Shown here piece by piece: positions 30,158-40,044 of a DNA stretch of 64,000 nucleotides. The position numbers were made by a program, and so were the translations under genes. The stretch is from Gillisia hiemivivida (GTDB taxonomy: Bacteria > Bacteroidota > Bacteroidia > Flavobacteriales > Flavobacteriaceae): positions 87,485 to 151,484 of the forward strand of contig NZ_VORY01000007.1 of the NCBI RefSeq assembly GCF_007997295.1, given 5' to 3'. Position 1 is the stretch's first letter. Each line of letters opens with the position of its first letter. The notes under the pieces are model-generated. The model worked only from the letters and a program-made list of their open reading frames with translations, did not search any database and was not told the origin of the DNA.

Positions 30158-32590
30158 ATGGCACTTGAAGATTATATTAAAAAGCGAGATTTCAACAAAA
30201 CACCTGAGCCTCCGGCAGAACTAAGTCATGATAACGCGGACAGGTTTGTGATTCAACGTCATAAAGCTAGTAGATTACATTATGATCTACGCCTAGAGCT
30301 AGAAGGAGTTTTAAAAAGTTGGGCCATACCTAAAGGCCCTTCAATGAATCCGGATGATAAGCGACTAGCTATCCAAACAGAAGATCATCCTGTGAAATAT
30401 CTAAGCTTTCATGGTACAATACCAAAAGGTAATTATGGAGCTGGTATTATGAAAATTTGGGATGAAGGTAGGTATAGAATTGCACCGGAATATGGAGATA
30501 TGGATCTTATCCAGCAATTTGAAAAAGGAGATTTAAAAATTGAATTTTTTGGCAAGAAGGTCAAGGGTATCTTTGCTTTAGTGCATACCAAACGCCGGGA
30601 TGCAGATAATCACTGGTTGCTGATCAAGAAAAAAGACAAGTATTCTACAGACCTTGATTATGATTCAGAAGTTTTTATAGATGATTCCTCTCTTGCAAAT
30701 AAGAAGAATACTGCAGTAAAGAAACTTAATCCTGACGAGTTTGTAAAGCCAATGTTAGCATCATCCATCAAAGATATTTTCAATGATAAGTCATGGGTGT
30801 ATGAATTAAAATGGGATGGATATAGGGTTATGGCACATATTGAAAACGGGGAAGTGCATCTATATTCGCGAAATGGTATTTCTTATAATACCAAGTTCAA
30901 AGCACTGGCAAAGGATCTGGAAGGAGTAGAGCATGATGTGATTCTAGATGGAGAGGTGGTAATTGTAAATGAGGATGGTATCCCCCAGTTTCAAGCTTTG
31001 CAAAATTATGATGAAACGACTTCTGGAAGCCTGAGATATTATGTGTTTGATATGCTTTATCTAAACGGTCATAGCATGCTGGATCTTACGCTACTTGAAA
31101 GGAAAAGTCTTATTCCGGAAGTAATTGAAAATTTATCTTACACACTTTACTGTGATCATATTGAAGCAATGGGTGCAGCACTATATAAAAAAGCCATTAA
31201 TGCCGGAATGGAGGGCGTGATGGCCAAGAAAATCGATTCCACCTATTCCCCGGGATATCGAAGTGAGAATTGGTTAAAGATCAAAGCTGTGGAAACTGAA
31301 GAGGCTATAATCTGTGGATATACCGATTCCGTTGGAGGTGGAGGTGTTTTTGGCAGTTTGATCTTGGGGATGTATGTGGAGGATCAATTGAAATACATTG
31401 GCAATTGCGGTTCTGGTTTTTCAGCAAAAGATCAACGGGAATTGTTAGATCGGTTTGAGAAGCTAGAAATTGAAAATCATCCTTTTCAAAAAAAGCCAAA
31501 TCTGAAAGGACGTAATCCGCATTGGGTAAATCCGACCTTGATCTGCGAGGTAAAATTCTCCGAGTGGACTACAAACGGAATTATGCGTCATCCCGTATTT
31601 AAGGGAATTCGCAATGATAAAAACCTCCAAGAAGTTTCTGCTCCAATTAAAAATACTTCAAAGTCTACTGCTAATCTTTCTAAGCCCAGCTCCATCACTT
31701 TAGAAGTTGGAGGATTGCATGTGCCAATTTCTAATTTAGATAAAGTATTGTGGCCGGATGATGGATATACTAAATATGATCTTATTGATTATTATCTCAA
31801 TATCTCAGATTATATTTTACCATATTTAAAAGATCGGCCACAAAATCTCCACAGACATCCCAACGGCATCAATAGACCTGGGTTTTATCAAAAGGACAAT
31901 GAAAATCTACCTGAGTGGATTGAGACGGAAGATGTATTTTCAAAATCTTCGAATAAGATCATCAGTTATCTGCTTTGCCAGAATGAAGCGAGCCTTTTGT
32001 ATATGGCTAATTTGGGATGTATAGAGATCAATCCATGGCACTCTCGTGTAAATATTTTGGACTATCCGGATTATACTATTATCGACCTGGATCCTTCAAA
32101 AGAAAACACTTTTGAGGAAGTGATAATAGTGGCACAAGCCGCGAAAGAGGTTTTAGATATTGCTGAAATTAAAGGATTTTGCAAGACTTCAGGTTCTAGT
32201 GGACTGCATATTTATATTCCATTAAAAGCTCAATACACCTATGAAGAAGCCATGAATTTTACTAAACTCCTTTGCTATTTCATTGAACAAAAAGTGCCAA
32301 AATTAACAAGTATGGTTAGGGCGGTGAAAGACAGAAAAGGAAAGATCTATCTGGATTATCTTCAAAACAGACAGGGACAAACTATAGCTGCACCGTATTG
32401 TGTAAGGCCAAAAATAGGCGCTCCCGTTTCTGCACCTTTGGAGTGGAAAGAGGTGAAGAGCGGACTAAAAATCTTAGATTTTAATATCAAAAATTTTCAA
32501 ACCAGAATTCAGGAAAAAGGAGATCTATTTGCTGAGGTTTTATCACAGGAAACAGATATGATGGACGCGATCCAAAGACTAGAAAACTAG
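30158..32590 (+). CDS. ligD: Multifunctional DNA ligase D (phosphoesterase-ligase-polymerase)
   Basis: NHEJ enzyme that trims, fills and seals ends held by Ku. The 810 residues carry all three modules, in the order phosphoesterase, ligase, polymerase. The 3'-phosphoesterase domain spans about 25-160 (FVIQRHKASRLHYDLRLELE, YGAGIMKIWDEG). The ATP-dependent ligase spans about 195-500 with the adenylated Lys218 in YELKWDGYRV and the OB-fold part NPTLICEVKFSEWT. The primase-polymerase domain runs from about 520 to the end (LDKVLWPDDGYTKYDL, the metal-binding DLDPS at about 640, TSGSSGLHIYIPL). The domain order differs from mycobacterial LigD (polymerase first) but is common in other phyla. It is coupled to Ku. 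Confidence 0.95.
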   Translation: MALEDYIKKRDFNKTPEPPAELSHDNADRFVIQRHKASRLHYDLRLELEGVLKSWAIPKGPSMNPDDKRLAIQTEDHPVKYLSFHGTIPKGNYGAGIMKIWDEGRYRIAPEYGDMDLIQQFEKGDLKIEFFGKKVKGIFALVHTKRRDADNHWLLIKKKDKYSTDLDYDSEVFIDDSSLANKKNTAVKKLNPDEFVKPMLASSIKDIFNDKSWVYELKWDGYRVMAHIENGEVHLYSRNGISYNTKFKALAKDLEGVEHDVILDGEVVIVNEDGIPQFQALQNYDETTSGSLRYYVFDMLYLNGHSMLDLTLLERKSLIPEVIENLSYTLYCDHIEAMGAALYKKAINAGMEGVMAKKIDSTYSPGYRSENWLKIKAVETEEAIICGYTDSVGGGGVFGSLILGMYVEDQLKYIGNCGSGFSAKDQRELLDRFEKLEIENHPFQKKPNLKGRNPHWVNPTLICEVKFSEWTTNGIMRHPVFKGIRNDKNLQEVSAPIKNTSKSTANLSKPSSITLEVGGLHVPISNLDKVLWPDDGYTKYDLIDYYLNISDYILPYLKDRPQNLHRHPNGINRPGFYQKDNENLPEWIETEDVFSKSSNKIISYLLCQNEASLLYMANLGCIEINPWHSRVNILDYPDYTIIDLDPSKENTFEEVIIVAQAAKEVLDIAEIKGFCKTSGSSGLHIYIPLKAQYTYEEAMNFTKLLCYFIEQKVPKLTSMVRAVKDRKGKIYLDYLQNRQGQTIAAPYCVRPKIGAPVSAPLEWKEVKSGLKILDFNIKNFQTRIQEKGDLFAEVLSQETDMMDAIQRLEN

Positions 32591-32612
32591 CATTAATTGT
32601 TTCATATTACTT

Positions 32613-34652
32613 TTACGAAAAATCCATCCCTGTAGACAGATCGATCTTATTGGGGGTGAGGATATCCCTAGGTTTAATGATGCTAAAGGGGTTAATAATT
32701 TGATCTATAAAATTCTCAGGTAATTTCTCCAGAAAGTACTTAGAAGAAGCATCAGAAGAATTATCGGAATTATTCACTGTGTTTATTGAATTAGTATCGC
32801 GAGTAATATATAATTCATTCTTAGCTCTGGTTAAAGCAACATATAAGACTCGTCTATCTTCTTCAATACTTTCTTCACTATGGAGATTCCATGCGCTTGG
32901 ATACACTTTTGGAGATACATTCAACACATAGCACACATCAGATTCTAATCCTTTAGCTGAATGCACGGTAGATATAATTACATGATCTTTAATTTCACTA
33001 TCATTTAATTGAGAACCCTCTAAAACAGGTTCCCCATTCAATTGTTTTGCGTTTTCTAGAATACCTTCAGAAATTAACTGACCGATTGTTGAGTAATTGT
33101 CACCAAGCATTTCCAGTACCGGGAAGTCAGATTTTCTTTTCTCCTCCCAATCCTTTCTATATTTAAAAGCCAAGGGTAACTCCATTTTGGAATAGGTTTC
33201 CTGAATGGCTTTCTTGACATTACCGGAATTTATGAAGATAGTATTATAAATTTCGCCAATCTTTTCACCATCAGCACCACCAATGACATCTTCCAGATTC
33301 TGTGCGCATTCTAAAGGATCTTTAAATTCTAAGATTTTAGAAATATATTTACCCGCCTTTATTTCTCCAATTCCATCCCAAAAAGTCAGAAATCGCATCC
33401 AACCAATTTCGTCATATACATTGTTAACTACCCTAAGGGCAGAGATCACATCTTTTATATGTGCCGCTTCCATGAATTTCCTTCCACCATAAGTCACGTA
33501 CGGGATTTTCTTCTGAATAAAAACCGCCTGTAGTGGTTTGGTGTAGTAGGTAGATTTTGAAAGTATTAAATGATCTATAAAATTCTTATTATTTTCTGTG
33601 AAATTCTCTAGGATATTTTCAGCAATAAAGTTTGCCTCTTCCCATTGGCTGGCTACATTAATAAGTTTGGGTTTAATACCCTCACCTCTTGTGGATATTA
33701 ATTTCTTGTTGTAATCAAGACTTGATTCTTCTATCAACCAATTTGAAAGATCTAGTATTTCTTGTGTAGACCTGTAATTTTTATCTAGTATTAGAACTTC
33801 AGACTCTGGAACTCTTTCTTTAAAAAGATGGACATTTTTAAAATCGGCACCTCTAAAAGAATAAATGGACTGAGCATCATCTCCAACACAATAAAAATTA
33901 GCAATTTGTAAGAAGGGTTCGAGTAAATACCATTGGAGCGGATTGGTATCTTGGAATTCGTCAATCAATAAATGCTTTACCTGATGAGAAAGAATAGTTC
34001 GTGCCTCTTCATCATTTCGCAATCTATTTGCAACTATCAATAAAAGATCATCATAATCCAGATATCTCCCATCTCCTTTTTTTATTTGATAAGCTTTAAG
34101 TAGGACTTCAACTTTAGGTCTAATAATATCTATTTCGTCATTTGTTTCTTCATCCTTTTTCCCTTTAAAGACCTTTTCACGGATGGAGTTGGAAAGATTT
34201 TGTCTAGTATTTCTTCCATAAGAATATATATCGATTAATTGCTGGGGTTTTATGCGTATTCCTTTATACTCAATAACCTGATCTCCGCAAACCATCATCA
34301 TCACACTAAGTTGATCATCTGGATCTATCACTGTATAATTGGAAGCACCAAATAAATTGGGGTAACGCACAATTAACTGATTACACCAGGAATGAAAAGT
34401 AGAACCATTAAGGCTTTGTGCTTGATTATCTGATAAGGAAGATTTTACGCGCTCCACTATTTCATTTGCAGATCTCTTTGTAAACGTGAGAATCTGTATT
34501 TTTTCTGGCGGCGTTCCTTGATCAATTAAATAAGCTGCTCTCCCAACAATACATCTGGTTTTCCCAGTTCCCGCCCCTGCCAGAACTAAAAGGTGTTTCC
34601 CTTTAAATTCAACAGCTTTTTTCTGTTTCTCGTTAAGGATATGATTCTCCAA
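32613..34652 (-). CDS. UvrD/Rep-family superfamily 1 DNA helicase
   Basis: A 679-residue SF1A helicase. Motifs seen in order: Q motif LNEKQKKAV, Walker A AGAGTGKT (25-32), motif Ia ILTFTKRSANEI, motif II LLIDEFQDTNP, motif III VGDDAQSIYSFRGAD, motif IV region LDKNYRST, motif V STVHSAKGLESDVCYV and motif VI LYVALTRAKNELYI. No nuclease domain is attached. It converges with ligD and is divergent, 80 bases apart, from a GIY-YIG nuclease gene. This places a helicase, a nuclease and the end-joining machinery together. It is shorter than the main UvrD/PcrA, so it is likely an accessory paralogue. Confidence 0.92.
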   Translation of the reverse strand: MENHILNEKQKKAVEFKGKHLLVLAGAGTGKTRCIVGRAAYLIDQGTPPEKIQILTFTKRSANEIVERVKSSLSDNQAQSLNGSTFHSWCNQLIVRYPNLFGASNYTVIDPDDQLSVMMMVCGDQVIEYKGIRIKPQQLIDIYSYGRNTRQNLSNSIREKVFKGKKDEETNDEIDIIRPKVEVLLKAYQIKKGDGRYLDYDDLLLIVANRLRNDEEARTILSHQVKHLLIDEFQDTNPLQWYLLEPFLQIANFYCVGDDAQSIYSFRGADFKNVHLFKERVPESEVLILDKNYRSTQEILDLSNWLIEESSLDYNKKLISTRGEGIKPKLINVASQWEEANFIAENILENFTENNKNFIDHLILSKSTYYTKPLQAVFIQKKIPYVTYGGRKFMEAAHIKDVISALRVVNNVYDEIGWMRFLTFWDGIGEIKAGKYISKILEFKDPLECAQNLEDVIGGADGEKIGEIYNTIFINSGNVKKAIQETYSKMELPLAFKYRKDWEEKRKSDFPVLEMLGDNYSTIGQLISEGILENAKQLNGEPVLEGSQLNDSEIKDHVIISTVHSAKGLESDVCYVLNVSPKVYPSAWNLHSEESIEEDRRVLYVALTRAKNELYITRDTNSINTVNNSDNSSDASSKYFLEKLPENFIDQIINPFSIIKPRDILTPNKIDLSTGMDFS

Positions 34653-34732
34653 TTTCTTTTTTTGTAAAGATAAGAATTATTAAGCAAGTTGGAATATTTC
34701 CAATATGCGGAATATTTCCTATTTTTGACGAA

Positions 34733-36040
34733 ATGATATTTATCTATATTCAGTATATTCTACTAGGGGCAAAGGCAAAAATTCCTTTCCGTTTAGTTCT
34801 TTATTCAAAGGACTTTGATCAGGATTATAGAGTTTTTACTATAAGACCGGAGCAGCCAATTCCTAAAAAGATATATACGCTGAATGATCTAAATAGATTA
34901 GAATTATTAGCTAGCGAACCTTTTTGTAATTCAGCAGATGAGTTGATCGATTTGTTTCGAGATCAAGAATTAATTTTTAGTGAAAAAATTCAGTTCGATC
35001 TGTTAAAATCACAGTTTAGAAATATAGGCTATAATTTTAATCTGAAGCCAACAATTCTTTGGCCTTCAGGAAAAGAAGGGAACAGGAATTTAGAACAGAT
35101 AAAAGAATTAGTTTCTGAGCGACATATACCAAATAGTATAGAATATGCTGAAGTCTTTTTAGATGTGATGAATAACTTCAAAAATCAGAAAAGCCAGCAA
35201 TTAGAAGATTATAAGACTACAGAATTAAAACCTCATAGTCATGAATTATCAAAATATAATAAAACACCTGGAGTTTACTTTTTCTTGAACAAACATGATG
35301 AGGTGATATATGTGGGCAAAGCGAAAAATATCCGCAAACGATTACAAAGCCATTTTTCCAATACTACTGCGCAGAGCAATATTGACTATTCCCAAGTAGA
35401 AGATATTGATGTTATCTATACTGGTAATGACGTTATTGCGCAACTTGTGGAAACCGCAAATATCAAAAGCTTAAAACCAAGCTATAATTCGCAGCAAATA
35501 TTAAATCCTGATCCCTATATAATTACTTCGGCCACTACCGCAAAAGGCATTTCTAAAATAAAGATCACACGAAAAGAATTTGAAGATAGCTTACCAGAAA
35601 AATATTTTAATAGAAAATCTGTGGTGGGATCTTTGGCAGACTTTTGTCAGGAATATAGTTTGTGTAGGAAACATTCAGGTCTGGAAAAAGTAGAAGGTCC
35701 CTGCAGTAATTTCACTAAAAAGTTTAAGGAGTGTGTATGTTCGGGCGGAGAATCAATTGAGGAATACAATAAAAGATTTGAAGTTGCATTTGCTCAATTC
35801 CGAAGAAAAAAGACTAGAAAAATCTATAAATTGAAAGGTAGAAACAAGTCTGAAGATGCATTTGTATATGAGTTAAATGGAATATATGAAGGTTATGGAT
35901 ATATCGAAAAATCAGTTCCTATTTCAAGTTATAATGACATTTTGGGACACTTGATAAAACAAAATAATAATTATGACACCACTAGAATTGTAAGTTCTTT
36001 AGATAGAATTGTGAGCAAACAAGATATTCTTTACATATAA
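34733..36040 (+). CDS. GIY-YIG endonuclease with a degenerate DnaQ-like N-terminal domain
   Basis: A 435-residue protein. The GIY-YIG nuclease domain runs from about 178 to 265: GVYFFLNKHDEVIYVGKAKN, then Arg201/Arg203 and the distal VETANIKSLKPSYN with the metal-binding Glu. It is of the UvrC/Cho kind. The C-terminal part carries a Cys cluster (FCQEYSLCRKHSGL, CSNFTKKFKECVCSGG) typical of Bacteroidetes DnaQ-GIY-YIG fusions. The N-terminal 150 residues still align by eye to the DnaQ exonuclease fold. However, the DxE motif position reads YIQYILLGAKA and the HNxxFD position reads SEKIQFD, so the exonuclease should be inactive. It is divergent from a UvrD-like helicase, suggesting a joint excision role. 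Confidence 0.8.
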   Translation: MIFIYIQYILLGAKAKIPFRLVLYSKDFDQDYRVFTIRPEQPIPKKIYTLNDLNRLELLASEPFCNSADELIDLFRDQELIFSEKIQFDLLKSQFRNIGYNFNLKPTILWPSGKEGNRNLEQIKELVSERHIPNSIEYAEVFLDVMNNFKNQKSQQLEDYKTTELKPHSHELSKYNKTPGVYFFLNKHDEVIYVGKAKNIRKRLQSHFSNTTAQSNIDYSQVEDIDVIYTGNDVIAQLVETANIKSLKPSYNSQQILNPDPYIITSATTAKGISKIKITRKEFEDSLPEKYFNRKSVVGSLADFCQEYSLCRKHSGLEKVEGPCSNFTKKFKECVCSGGESIEEYNKRFEVAFAQFRRKKTRKIYKLKGRNKSEDAFVYELNGIYEGYGYIEKSVPISSYNDILGHLIKQNNNYDTTRIVSSLDRIVSKQDILYI

Positions 36041-36576
36041 TATAAATTCAAACTACAATATTCAGTAGGCCTAATCTCTAAATTAGTTCTGAAGAATTTA
36101 ATAATTAATTTAAAGTTTAACGAATAATGTTAGTATTGTATGAAAATTTTATTAAAAAATATTTCAAGTTGAGTTATTGATGATAATTTTGTAAATCAAA
36201 ACTGATCAATATTATTCAGATTTTAATCTTAATTAAACAACATTTTGATCAGTTTGCTTTTTATAGGTTAAATCTATTTAGACGTTCAATTAAATTATAA
36301 AATAATCATGAAAAAGTTTTTCAGAATTTTCACAGTGGTACAAGTAATTTATCAAGCTGATCAAATATAAAGAAAGAAAAAAAAATCCTAATAACGCATA
36401 CATTGAGCAAAGTAGAAATAGTCAAAGTCAATAGAAATTTTCAACATTTTGATTACTAAATATTGAATGATTCAGCCGAAACTAGGCTCAACAAAAAAAA
36501 GCAAAATCTCAATTGCCGAAAGAAGAATTATAGTAACACCCTGCAATTCGGTGGGATTTTTTAAATAGTAAAAGTT
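36041..36576. other. 536-base intergenic region with one inverted repeat
   Basis: No supported gene. AAACTGATCAA at 36199-36209 and TTGATCAGTTT at 36245-36255 are a perfect 11-bp inverted repeat with a 35-base AT-rich loop followed by GCTTTTTATAG. This could be the terminator of the upstream nuclease gene or an operator. Nothing else was recognised. Confidence 0.4.
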
Positions 36577-37131
36577 ATGGAAAATTGGATATTACCATCC
36601 TTTTGGATATTGGTTAAAATGCTAATTTCAATTGTTGCTATTTTTGGAGTGATAATAGTAATTACACGTATATCTGGGTTGCGCACATTTGCAAAAATGT
36701 CAAGTTTTGATTTTGCATCTACAATAGCTATTGGCTCAATTCTAGCAGCTGTCGTGATGAACGACGGGCAATCCATTTTGAAGGGAAGTGTAGCTTTGAG
36801 CGGTATAGTAATTTTTCAGTCATTGTTTACATTAATGACCCGCAAATCTGCCACATTTAAAAAATACTTCAGCAATAAACCTATGTTGTTGATGATTGAT
36901 GGAGTAATTCTACATGAAAACTTGATTAAAACCAATGTGGGAGAGGACGCTCTCATTGCAAAATTAAGGAATGCAAATGTGATCAATTTTAGTGAAGTGC
37001 TTGCTGTAGTTTTGGAAACTACTGGGGATATGTCGGTATTGCATACTGCCGAGGATAAAATTCTTATGGGAAAAATATTACAAGGGGTGGAGGGATTACC
37101 TACCAAAACAAAAAATAAGTATCAAAGGTGA
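36577..37131 (+). CDS. DUF421 (YetF/YcaP-type) membrane protein
   Basis: A 184-residue inner-membrane protein of unknown function. Three hydrophobic helices lie in the first 90 residues. They contain the family signature TRISGLRTFAKMSSFDFAST followed by IAIGSILAAVV. A soluble DUF421 domain (about 95-175) contains NKPMLLMIDGVILHENLIKT and LRNANVINFSEVLAVVLETTGD. Length and layout match the YetF/YcaP group. It is monocistronic with no visible partner. Confidence 0.85.
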   Translation: MENWILPSFWILVKMLISIVAIFGVIIVITRISGLRTFAKMSSFDFASTIAIGSILAAVVMNDGQSILKGSVALSGIVIFQSLFTLMTRKSATFKKYFSNKPMLLMIDGVILHENLIKTNVGEDALIAKLRNANVINFSEVLAVVLETTGDMSVLHTAEDKILMGKILQGVEGLPTKTKNKYQR

Positions 37132-37514
37132 TTTTGAAAATTTGAATGTTATAAAAATCAAAACCGATGTCTTGAAAAGAGAGTTTTTTATTTTACGCAT
37201 ACAAAGCGATACCCCTGTGTAATGATATATGTTAATTTCAGTTTGGAAGAGGTGTAAGTCCGATAAAATGAAAAGCTAGGGACTTTTAAATAATCTAAAA
37301 TTATCCTCTCGTAGCCATAATTATTTCTGCTGTGATTAGAATGAAATCTTAGCGATTTTGATATAGATTGACCATTCAAAGAATTTTTTTTCCATCACTA
37401 TAATTTTATGTTATCCTCTATTACTACTACTGTGTATATTATTAAAATTGCGATTTTTTTAGAAGAATTAAAATCAGAGTTTAAACCATCTGAAGATTAA
37501 AGCTTAGTTATTTT
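37132..37514. other. Convergent intergenic region, nothing recognised
   Basis: 383 AT-rich bases between the DUF421 gene and the 3' end of the FAD/NAD(P)-binding protein gene. Apparent short frames look random; no terminator hairpin, repeat or RNA gene was identified. Confidence 0.35.
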
Positions 37515-39329
37515 TCAAATTTCATTATCATCATAGAGCTCTGTGATTTTTTCAATCTCTACATTAATTTCAGAATTTTCTGAAATAGCAAAGAGCCAAA
37601 CTTCTGTCAAGATCTTACTTGTTGCACTGCAGGCCTGTAAACCATAAGAATAAGGTCTGCACCCGGAAGTATGAGTAAAGCTGATGTCATAAATATTATC
37701 GTTTGGATTGCCATTTTTATTTATTAACCTATATGCAGCATCAATATCTAAACCTCCAGTGTAAAGCAGAAGTTCGCTTTGTTCTTGAAAGACCAAATCC
37801 TTATTTATACTTTCTGGAAGTTCGTTAAGGTCTTTCAACGTCTTAAACTTGGCTCTGGCTTTTCTTACTTTTCCATCCTTGATGAGTGAAGGGAAAGGAA
37901 ACTGTTCCAGTTCAATATTTTTCTGCCCGGCACAGTTAACAAACATTCTATAATTATACGTTTCCTTTGTTCCAACTTCCTTTTCAACTTCAATAAGTGT
38001 TCTATCGTCTTTTCCACTATCTTCAATCACTTCAGCTTTCCCTGTAACCAAATCTATACAACCTTCATCATAAAGTGCTAAAAGGATATTGGCTGAAGCT
38101 AAAGGCAGTGCTGCGATTACATTCATCAGGAACGTCATTACTTCCCTACGAAAAAACAAATGATCTTCTGCAGGTAATAGCTCTGCATGAAAATTAAGAC
38201 AATACATCAGGTCATCCAGTGTTTCCTTCCAATATATAGGTTTATTGTTATTTACAGAGTTTCTCGCTGCCACCCTTTCTTTGCGCATTCCTTCAAATGA
38301 ATCGGAATATTCGTGCTCATCTGACATTATCTGAACAAAATCTTTGAAGCTTATGTTATCACTTTCAAGCCTTTCAACAATTTTAGGCATTGTATCTTTT
38401 TCAAAAGATCGAATTAATGCTTGTCTGCAAATCTTGTCAAAAAATGTATGTATTCTCAAATATCCATCATTATCTATAAGGGATAGTATTTCTTCCCTTT
38501 TAGCATGCCGGTATATTTCACGCATTGGATATTCCTGTTCGTATTGTAAATGCGGAAGCCAGCCTTCAGCCGAGTGCATTACTATCTTAAAACTTTGGGC
38601 ATCGGGATTGAGTTTATAGATTAGCTCATCACCTTTTTCACTGAAGACCCCATGTCTGTGTGCCAGAGAGCTTACAACATCAAAGGCGCTTAAGGATGCG
38701 CCTAGTGTACCTATTGAATAATTATAATACTCTCCGGGTTTTGGTAATAATTTATGAATAGGCCAAGGGGATGAGTAATATCCAATTCCTTCATTATCTT
38801 CTTCAAACCAATGATGCCCCGTCGCAATAATTACCTTTTCAAAATCTATTGAGCCACCCTTTGAAGTTTTCACAAGTACTCGGTTAGTTTTCTCATCCAT
38901 TAGTATATCGCGAACTTCTTCCTCATTAATTTGATGAACTATAATACCTTTATCAGTTAACTCTTGAATGAGGATTGTGTATTGCTCATGAAAATAGGCT
39001 CCTAAGGAAATGCGACTGTAAACCTTTGTGTCATCTATAGGAAGATCTTTAATGTTCCAGGATTCAAGTATTTCTGGTTTCTGCTCTCTCAACCAGTTGC
39101 CAAAGGTTTCTGGCAAATCTGGAATTTCTTTAGAAGAGATATTAGCAAGATTATAGATATCGGTTGTCTCAGGATTATAAGGCATGCCCATTCCCATGTG
39201 TATTCCCTTCTCAAAAATACTGATCTCTTGAATGAAGCTTTTGAGCTTTTCCAGATGATCATTTATATGTTTTAGTAAGTAAATTGCAGTGGCACCAGAG
39301 CCTATGATTGCAATGTTCTTTTTATCCAT
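37515..39329 (-). CDS. FAD/NAD(P)-binding family protein
   Basis: A 604-residue flavoprotein-like enzyme of the NAD_binding_9 type. The N-terminus KNIAIIGSGATAIYLLKHI is a dinucleotide-binding fold. It is followed by the family-typical IFEKGIHMGMGMPYNPETTD and YNLANISSKEIPDLPETFGN. A second conserved block is VIIATGHHWF around residue 165. Late in the protein, SFTHTSGCRPYSYGLQACSA near the C-terminus fits the closing domain. No membrane segments are seen. Members are found beside diverse metabolic genes and the reaction is unknown. It is transcribed alone, with an IS200-type element just upstream. Confidence 0.75.
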   Translation of the reverse strand: MDKKNIAIIGSGATAIYLLKHINDHLEKLKSFIQEISIFEKGIHMGMGMPYNPETTDIYNLANISSKEIPDLPETFGNWLREQKPEILESWNIKDLPIDDTKVYSRISLGAYFHEQYTILIQELTDKGIIVHQINEEEVRDILMDEKTNRVLVKTSKGGSIDFEKVIIATGHHWFEEDNEGIGYYSSPWPIHKLLPKPGEYYNYSIGTLGASLSAFDVVSSLAHRHGVFSEKGDELIYKLNPDAQSFKIVMHSAEGWLPHLQYEQEYPMREIYRHAKREEILSLIDNDGYLRIHTFFDKICRQALIRSFEKDTMPKIVERLESDNISFKDFVQIMSDEHEYSDSFEGMRKERVAARNSVNNNKPIYWKETLDDLMYCLNFHAELLPAEDHLFFRREVMTFLMNVIAALPLASANILLALYDEGCIDLVTGKAEVIEDSGKDDRTLIEVEKEVGTKETYNYRMFVNCAGQKNIELEQFPFPSLIKDGKVRKARAKFKTLKDLNELPESINKDLVFQEQSELLLYTGGLDIDAAYRLINKNGNPNDNIYDISFTHTSGCRPYSYGLQACSATSKILTEVWLFAISENSEINVEIEKITELYDDNEI

Positions 39330-39470
39330 GGAGATATCTTAGGCATTAGATATTAAAGATATCTAATTCATAAATCCTTTAGAGTTATAAAAAATATAAA
39401 TTTTAATACAATAGGATTTAGTTTAAACAAGCTCTGAAAGAATTTATTGGTCTCAAAAATAGTTAAAACT

Positions 39471-40014
39471 ATGCACTTTAGTGCATTTCGCTTTAGCTTC
39501 TAAAAAGACCTACCTTCGTGTTATGACAGACCAAAGAAGTAATGGACATACAGTTTCAAGGTTATCTGCTCACATAGTTTGGAGTACGAAGTATCGTTAT
39601 TCTATTCTAATAGGGGATATACAAATTCGTTGCCGAACCCTTCTGATACAGATATGTGAAGCTGAAGATGTCATAATTTTTAAAGGAGTTATATCCAAAG
39701 ACCACGTTCATATGCATATTGAATATCGTCCATCGATGAGTATAAGCTATCTGGTAAAGAAACTTAAGGGCAGGAGTTCTCGAAAACTTCAACAGGAGTT
39801 CCCTTCACTAAAATCAAAATATTGGGGTCGTCATTTTTGGGCAATAGGTTATGGCTGCTAGAGTACAGGAAATATAACCGATGAAATGGTGAATGAATAT
39901 TTGGAACATCATAGAAAGTCAGGTGATGGTGAAAACACAGACTTTATATTGGAGAAATGACCATTGGGTGACTTCAAGTCACCAGCCCGAAACTATGGAC
40001 TTCTAGTCCATAGT
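39471..40014 (+). mobile_element. IS200/IS605-family element with both end hairpins
   Basis: Between a left-end hairpin ATGCAC-TTTA-GTGCAT (39471-39486) and right-end hairpins GGTGACTT-C-AAGTCACC (39967-39983) and ACTATGGAC-TTCTA-GTCCATAGT (39992-40014) lies a single tnpA-like gene. This architecture (subterminal palindromes, no terminal inverted repeats, one Y1 transposase) is that of IS200-type elements. The exact cleavage sites cannot be set by eye. The transposase has a nonsense codon, so the copy is probably immobile on its own but its ends look intact. Confidence 0.75.
39523..39960 (+). pseudogene. tnpA: IS200-type transposase TnpA with a premature amber stop
   Basis: Y1-transposase that would cut single-stranded DNA via a tyrosine. 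I take the ATG at 39523 (MTDQRSNGHTVSRLSAHIVW). The HUH motif is seen as DHVHMHIEY. The frame stays open to GRHFWAIGYGC, which contains the likely catalytic Tyr. It then meets TAG at 39859-39861 where the family has Trp (GYGCWSTG). After it the frame continues STGNITDEMVNEYLEHHRKS to a natural stop at 39958-39960. A single G-to-A change (TGG to TAG) explains it. The product lacks the last helix after the tyrosine, so activity is unlikely. Confidence 0.85.
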
Positions 40015-40044
40015 GGTTCATTTGATTGGAATAGGTGAATAAAT

